A stretch of DNA of 64,000 nucleotides from JAZOTM01 sp045657625. Its GTDB lineage: Bacteria > Bacillota > Clostridia > Lachnospirales > Lachnospiraceae. This document shows positions 60,164-64,000 of this stretch, piece by piece. The stretch's first letter is position 1. The number at the start of each line of letters is the position of its first letter. The notes beneath the pieces are model-generated. The model had not been told where the DNA came from. It did not search any database and was given only the letters and a program-made list of their open reading frames with translations. A program made the position numbers and the translations under genes. The stretch lies in the NCBI GenBank assembly GCA_045657625.1, contig JAZOTM010000023.1:1-64000 (forward strand). Direction: 5' to 3'.

Positions 60164-60435
60164 ATGGATAATAATATGGCACAGACTATAGTCAATTTCC
60201 GAATGGATGAACAATTAAAAAAGGATATGGAGAAAACTTGCGCAGAGTTGGGGTTGAATTTGACCACGGCTTTTACAATATTTGCAAAAAAATGACAAGA
60301 GAGCATAGGATACCATTTGAGGTATCCGTGGATCCTTTTTACAGTGATGCAAATATAGAATATCTTGAAAGAATAACCAAGGAAATTGATGAGAAAGGGA
60401 CTGTGCTAGAACAACATTCTATTTTGGAGGAATAG
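60164..60435 (+). pseudogene. RelB/DinJ-type antitoxin gene with frameshift
   Basis: Frame one from 60164 encodes VNFRMDEQLKKDMEKTCAEL, GLNLTTAFTIFAKK and stops at 60295. The family continuation, MTREHRIPFEVSVDPFY, lies in the next frame from 60292 to 60435. The break falls in a run of seven A residues (60286-60292); one more A would restore an 89-residue antitoxin. A TATAAT lies at 60135-60140. No RelE/YafQ-type toxin follows. Confidence 0.75.
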
Positions 60436-60772
60436 TTATATGTATCTCTTGTTTCATAGCAATGCATGAGAAGACCATGTGATAATTGCAGCGTGCCGAA
60501 ATCATTATTAGATTCTGCACTTGGTGAATTTTATTGAAGTATTGATATTGTAAAGGAATAACTGGATGAGCTCAGCATTGCTGGGCTCATTGTGGTATAA
60601 AGATTCTTTTTTGGAAAATTGATCTAGCTGCTGAATGGGTTAATCATGCAGAATAAATGATACTTATAGAATTGAATGTTTTCCAAAATGTTGATTTGAA
60701 TGGTATAATTACTTTCCAAAATGTTGATTTGGACATATAATATACCTATCAAAATGTTGATGAGGAAAAAAT
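60436..60772. other. Intergenic region with hairpin and iterons
   Basis: This 337-base gap has no credible gene. It holds a terminator-like stem (60566-60590, ATGAGCTCAG with CTGGGCTCAT) and the three iterons listed next. The expected toxin partner of the antitoxin is absent. Confidence 0.6.
60684..60761 (+). repeat. Three 33-bp-spaced iterons before the ATPase gene
   Basis: CAAAATGTTGAT occurs at 60684-60695, 60717-60728 and 60750-60761, exactly 33 bases apart, about three helical turns. The first two units are alike over most of the 33 bases and each has a TATAAT-like segment at about the same place. The third touches the ribosome site of the next gene. A cooperative operator is likely. 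Confidence 0.75.
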
Positions 60773-62080
60773 ATGTTAAAAAGAAAGGTCACAATTCAGT
60801 TTGAAAACTGGGCTTTAACCAAAAATAAAAAGTGCTTGATTGTACAGGGCGCAAGACAAGTGGGAAAAACATTTGCTATTGAAAGATTTGCAGAAGAAAA
60901 ATACGAAGAATTCGTAGAAATTAATTTTAAACAGACACCTTCTGCCAAGAATATATTTTCGGGAGATCTTACTGTTGAAAATATGGTGATGGCTTTACGA
61001 TTTCGGTTTCCGGACAAGAAGATTAGTCCGAGGAAGACACTCATTTTCTTAGATGAGATTCAAGAATGTGAAGAAGCGATTACATCTTTGAAATTTTGGG
61101 CACTGGATAACCAGTATGATGTTATTGCATCTGGATCCTTGCTTGGAATTGATTATAAAAGAGCATCATCCTACCCGGTTGGATATGTAGATTATATTAG
61201 AATGTACGGTCTAGATTTTGAAGAATTCTTATGGGGAATAGGTTTATCAGAAAGCGTGATTGTATCATTATATTCATACCTAGAAGCAATGAAGCCGATC
61301 CCTGATGCTGTGCATAAGCAGTTGATGGAATATTATAGATTATACATCGCAATCGGCGGTATGCCTGAGGCAGTGCAGAAGTACATTGATACAAAGGATT
61401 TTCGAGAAGTAGACGTTGTTCAAAGAAATTTGCTTCAAGACTATCAATATGATATAGCGTATTATGCAACCGCAGAGGAAAAGGTCAAGGCCGAAAAATG
61501 CTATTTAACTCTAGCGAGACAGTTATTGGATAAAGAAAATCATAAATTTCAATACAAAGAAATTGAGCATGGCGCTCGTGCACAAAAATATTATTCCAGT
61601 ATAGAGTGGTTACTAAGGGCTGATTTGGTGCATTTATGTGAACTGGTAACGGACGTTAAATATGATTTAAATGATTATGCAAGAAAAGATTTCTTTAGGG
61701 CATATACTACAGATTTATCGCTTTTGGTATCGATGAAAGACTTTTCTTTGAAGCAACATGTTGTAGAAAATACCTTGTTAGGGAATACAAAAGGCGGCTT
61801 ATATGAATGTGCAGTAGCAGATGCACTTCATAAAAAAGGATACCATTTGTATTTCTATAAAAATGAAACAACAAAAAAAGAATTGGATTTTATTATACAA
61901 GTGGATGGTCAAGTTGTTCCTATAGAAGTGAAAAGCGGCATGACGAAAGCAAATTCACTAAGTATGATTGTTAAAAAAGAAAAGAACATATCTTATGCAT
62001 ATAAGTTCATAGATGGAAATATAGGTATAAGCGAAGATGGTATTATAACATTACCTTTATACATGGCTGCGTTTATATAA
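60773..62080 (+). CDS. AAA ATPase with DUF4143 C-terminal domain
   Basis: A complete 435-residue member of a family common in anaerobes. Walker A GARQVGKTF is near residue 24 and Walker B TLIFLDEIQE near 87, with the arginine-sensor region after it; the C-terminal DUF4143 part has a nuclease-like KKELDFIIQVDGQVVPIEVKS near residues 365-385 with the D-E-K pattern of PD-(D/E)XK folds. Biological role is unknown; family members often occur in accessory regions. GATGAGG precedes the ATG and is adjacent to the last iteron, so an iteron-binding protein could block translation or transcription. Confidence 0.85.
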   Translation: MLKRKVTIQFENWALTKNKKCLIVQGARQVGKTFAIERFAEEKYEEFVEINFKQTPSAKNIFSGDLTVENMVMALRFRFPDKKISPRKTLIFLDEIQECEEAITSLKFWALDNQYDVIASGSLLGIDYKRASSYPVGYVDYIRMYGLDFEEFLWGIGLSESVIVSLYSYLEAMKPIPDAVHKQLMEYYRLYIAIGGMPEAVQKYIDTKDFREVDVVQRNLLQDYQYDIAYYATAEEKVKAEKCYLTLARQLLDKENHKFQYKEIEHGARAQKYYSSIEWLLRADLVHLCELVTDVKYDLNDYARKDFFRAYTTDLSLLVSMKDFSLKQHVVENTLLGNTKGGLYECAVADALHKKGYHLYFYKNETTKKELDFIIQVDGQVVPIEVKSGMTKANSLSMIVKKEKNISYAYKFIDGNIGISEDGIITLPLYMAAFI

Positions 62081-62120
62081 TTTACATTTTTGTATAGAAA
62101 TTTCTTTATATGTAAATGGC

Positions 62121-62150
62121 TGTCAAAATCCCCCTCTTTTCTGTTATAAT
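62121..62150 (+). promoter_or_regulatory. Probable promoter of the next membrane-protein gene
   Basis: TATAAT at 62145-62150 with TGTCAA at 62121-62126 (18-base spacer). The -10 box is only six bases before an in-frame ATG at 62156, so that ATG is unlikely to be the start. Confidence 0.45.
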
Positions 62151-62185
62151 GCCATATGGATTACTATAGAAAAATGAGGATGATT

Positions 62186-63310
62186 ATGAATATAAAAAAT
62201 ATATTAGAAATCGCCATTCAATTTCTTTTCACACCATTGTTTTTGGGATATGTGTGGCAAATCATCAGTTTGCGGAGAATAAAACGACTGTCTGAAAAAT
62301 ATATAACAGGGTACATAACCTTATTTGTGTGTTTTGAAATAACGGTGGTGCCTATGTTGATTGAAAATCAGACTATTGCAGAGATTGCAGTAGTGTGGTT
62401 TCCCAGATTGCATGTGATTTGTTTGGTGGCTGTAATTTTGGCAGTGGCAGTAGTGCCCTTTGGTGTCGTAGCAGACGTGAAAGAAATGCTGGGACAGAAA
62501 GGTGATACTGCACAAACACACAGTATGGAAAAATTACACGACGCTACAGGACTTAGAAAAACCTGGCAATCCACCCTCCTACGTATTCTAATCTGTGGAG
62601 CAGTGATGCTGTTTTCCCTGTTTTTTACGGTGCCATCAGAAGGAGATGCTACCGAGGCCACCATTTACACCAATATGGCAACGGATACCTTATATGAGTA
62701 CCAACCCTACAGTGGAGACCCCTATGGTGGGATGTCTTTAGACAAGCAGGATGCTCCCTGGGAGCTTTTCTTTCAGGTAGTGGTGGAAAAGACAGGATTG
62801 TCTGTGAATATGGTGGTAGAGATGGTGGGAGGATTTTTCTTGCTATTGTTGTTCTTTGCCACAATGTATGAGCTTGGGAATGCAGCTTTTGCAAAAGCCA
62901 GGACCAAGCAAGTGGAAGAGCAGGCAACCTTATCGGTAGCCTCAGATATGAGAATTTCTTACGCGGACAAGACCCTGTACTTAGCAATTCTCCTATATCT
63001 TACACTTACCTTTTTAGACCGTGCAGCAAGCGTTCATGTGTTTCGAAATATTTGGAATTACACCACTTTGTTAACCAATGTGATGGTGCCGATTCAGTTG
63101 ATTTTTGTTTTGCGATGGGTAAAGGAAAATAGAATCATTTATTTCTTACTGTTACTTCTCAGTGCCGGAGCGGCGCAGTTGTTATATCATTACGGATTTA
63201 TGTTTACCCTGCTGGTGGAAGTGGTGCCCGCAGTGATTGTGTGGGTTTGGATGAGAATTTTTGTTCAATCTTTCTATGAGAAAAAGCATTCTAATAAAGA
63301 AGTATGTTAG
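62186..63310 (+). CDS. Unknown polytopic membrane protein
   Basis: The 374-residue protein has about ten hydrophobic segments. An outside loop after the fourth or fifth (EGDATEATIYTNMATDTLYE near residues 153-172, then SGDPYG) carries acidic and aromatic residues, similar in style to polysaccharide-related integral proteins but without a DUF2142 signature. The ATG at 62186 follows GAGGA by five bases and is preferred over 62156. The next gene is also a membrane protein and may be its partner. No function can be assigned. Confidence 0.65.
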   Translation: MNIKNILEIAIQFLFTPLFLGYVWQIISLRRIKRLSEKYITGYITLFVCFEITVVPMLIENQTIAEIAVVWFPRLHVICLVAVILAVAVVPFGVVADVKEMLGQKGDTAQTHSMEKLHDATGLRKTWQSTLLRILICGAVMLFSLFFTVPSEGDATEATIYTNMATDTLYEYQPYSGDPYGGMSLDKQDAPWELFFQVVVEKTGLSVNMVVEMVGGFFLLLLFFATMYELGNAAFAKARTKQVEEQATLSVASDMRISYADKTLYLAILLYLTLTFLDRAASVHVFRNIWNYTTLLTNVMVPIQLIFVLRWVKENRIIYFLLLLLSAGAAQLLYHYGFMFTLLVEVVPAVIVWVWMRIFVQSFYEKKHSNKEVC

Positions 63311-63386
63311 AATTCGATATGTGAGAATTTGCCATAGTATGTTAAAATGATACTTAGTGTCAAAATTGCTTTTGAAGAGGTTTTAT

Positions 63387-64000
63387 ATGACATTGATACA
63401 AAATTTATATAGTTTTTTGTGGGCAGATTTGAAAAGTTATTCCTGGACTGTTGTGAGTTTAGTCTTGTATGCGATTGCATTATTTTTCTTTCTTTCGCAG
63501 GGAAAAAAGGAAAAGCAGGTATTGGGCTTTCAATTGTTCATAGGTGGACTTATCATGTTGAGTCCTATTGCATACTTTGTGATGCAAATGATTGGTATTA
63601 CAGATGCAAATTTTGTAAATATCTTTTATTGGATTTCTGTTTTGCCGGTATTTGTACTTTTTATTATGGAATTATGCGTGAAATATACAGATACAATTAC
63701 TCGCGTAGGATGCGTTGTGGCAGCGGTTGTGCTTGTGATGACCAGTGGCAAATTCAGTGTGGATTTGGCTGGTATAAAGATGCCAAACACACAGGAAACC
63801 TATCAAATGGAAGCAGAGTCCATTGCGGAATGTTTGATTACTATGGACAAGAAACGTATTCTGGTGACGGATGAATTGGCAAATGCACTACGTCAACAAA
63901 CTTCAGAGGTGTCTGTGGTCTATGGAGATGACTATGAAATGCCATCGGATTCAGAGCTTGATCGTATTATTACACAAAGTGAATTGTATGGTTGTGTGGC
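63387..64000 (+). CDS. Unknown membrane protein, cut by the window end
   Basis: The frame runs from an ATG with GAAGAGG upstream to the last base without a stop, giving 204 residues. Four hydrophobic helices (about 20-37, 47-67, 79-96 and 105-121) are followed by an outer, soluble part (MPNTQETYQMEAESIAECL, then RILVTDELANALRQQ). The soluble part looks alpha-beta. No family is recognised. It starts 76 bases after the previous membrane protein and is probably in the same unit. Confidence 0.7.
   Translation, partial: MTLIQNLYSFLWADLKSYSWTVVSLVLYAIALFFFLSQGKKEKQVLGFQLFIGGLIMLSPIAYFVMQMIGITDANFVNIFYWISVLPVFVLFIMELCVKYTDTITRVGCVVAAVVLVMTSGKFSVDLAGIKMPNTQETYQMEAESIAECLITMDKKRILVTDELANALRQQTSEVSVVYGDDYEMPSDSELDRIITQSELYGCV

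Overview
This 64 kb window looks like chromosome of a Gram-positive, low-GC gut anaerobe of the Clostridia, most likely Lachnospiraceae. Supporting signs are strong GGAGG ribosome sites, the CdaA-CdaR-GlmM block, a comF-yvyF pair like that of Bacillus (the second gene belongs to a flagellar-associated family), an A-type flavoprotein, a Gram-positive type LexA box in front of uvrBA, and a GH53 galactanase with lectin repeats. No species is assigned. Nearly all genes are on the + strand; only the MazEF-like pair and a nuclease fragment beside it are on the - strand.

Layout. 1-18.8 kb is conserved core: FprA flavoprotein, uvrB-uvrA, a putative nuclease-like protein, recD2, comF, a zinc-ribbon flagellar-associated protein, two unknown membrane proteins, cdaA-cdaR-glmM (c-di-AMP and cell-wall precursor control), HPr and leuA. 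18.9-50.7 kb is a large surface-polysaccharide locus. It holds all four dTDP-L-rhamnose genes (rfbD, rfbB, rfbA, rfbC), a Wzm/Wzt-type ABC exporter whose ATPase carries the polymer-binding C-terminal domain, a methyltransferase-kinase fusion resembling the chain terminator WbdD, four family-2 glycosyltransferases, a GtrII-like protein and six DUF2142 multi-spanning proteins. A VTC-domain protein, a CotH kinase-like protein and a DUF4956 membrane protein sit inside it. The likely logic is: rhamnose-containing chains are made in the cytoplasm, capped, exported by the ABC transporter, then decorated outside by the multi-spanning proteins using lipid-linked sugars.

50.7-62.1 kb is an accessory region with several broken genes: a flavin-binding PNPOx-like protein, MazEF-like pair, C-terminal nuclease fragment, IS200/IS605 element with intact tnpA and tnpB, superoxide dismutase, 5'-truncated AAA/DUF4143 ATPase, secreted GH53 galactanase, AAA ATPase followed by a TOPRIM-like gene with an in-frame stop, frameshifted RelB/DinJ-type antitoxin, and a complete AAA/DUF4143 ATPase preceded by three 33-bp iterons. 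62.2-64 kb opens another membrane-protein pair, the second cut by the window end.

Besides genes, the window contains structured repeats: two similar hairpin arrays (about 41-170 and 55693-55800), a second repeat family in two copies (10335-10440 and 30130-30236) with paired base changes, a four-way cloverleaf-like structure (22810-22940) and several tandem repeats. No tRNA, rRNA or CRISPR array was seen.
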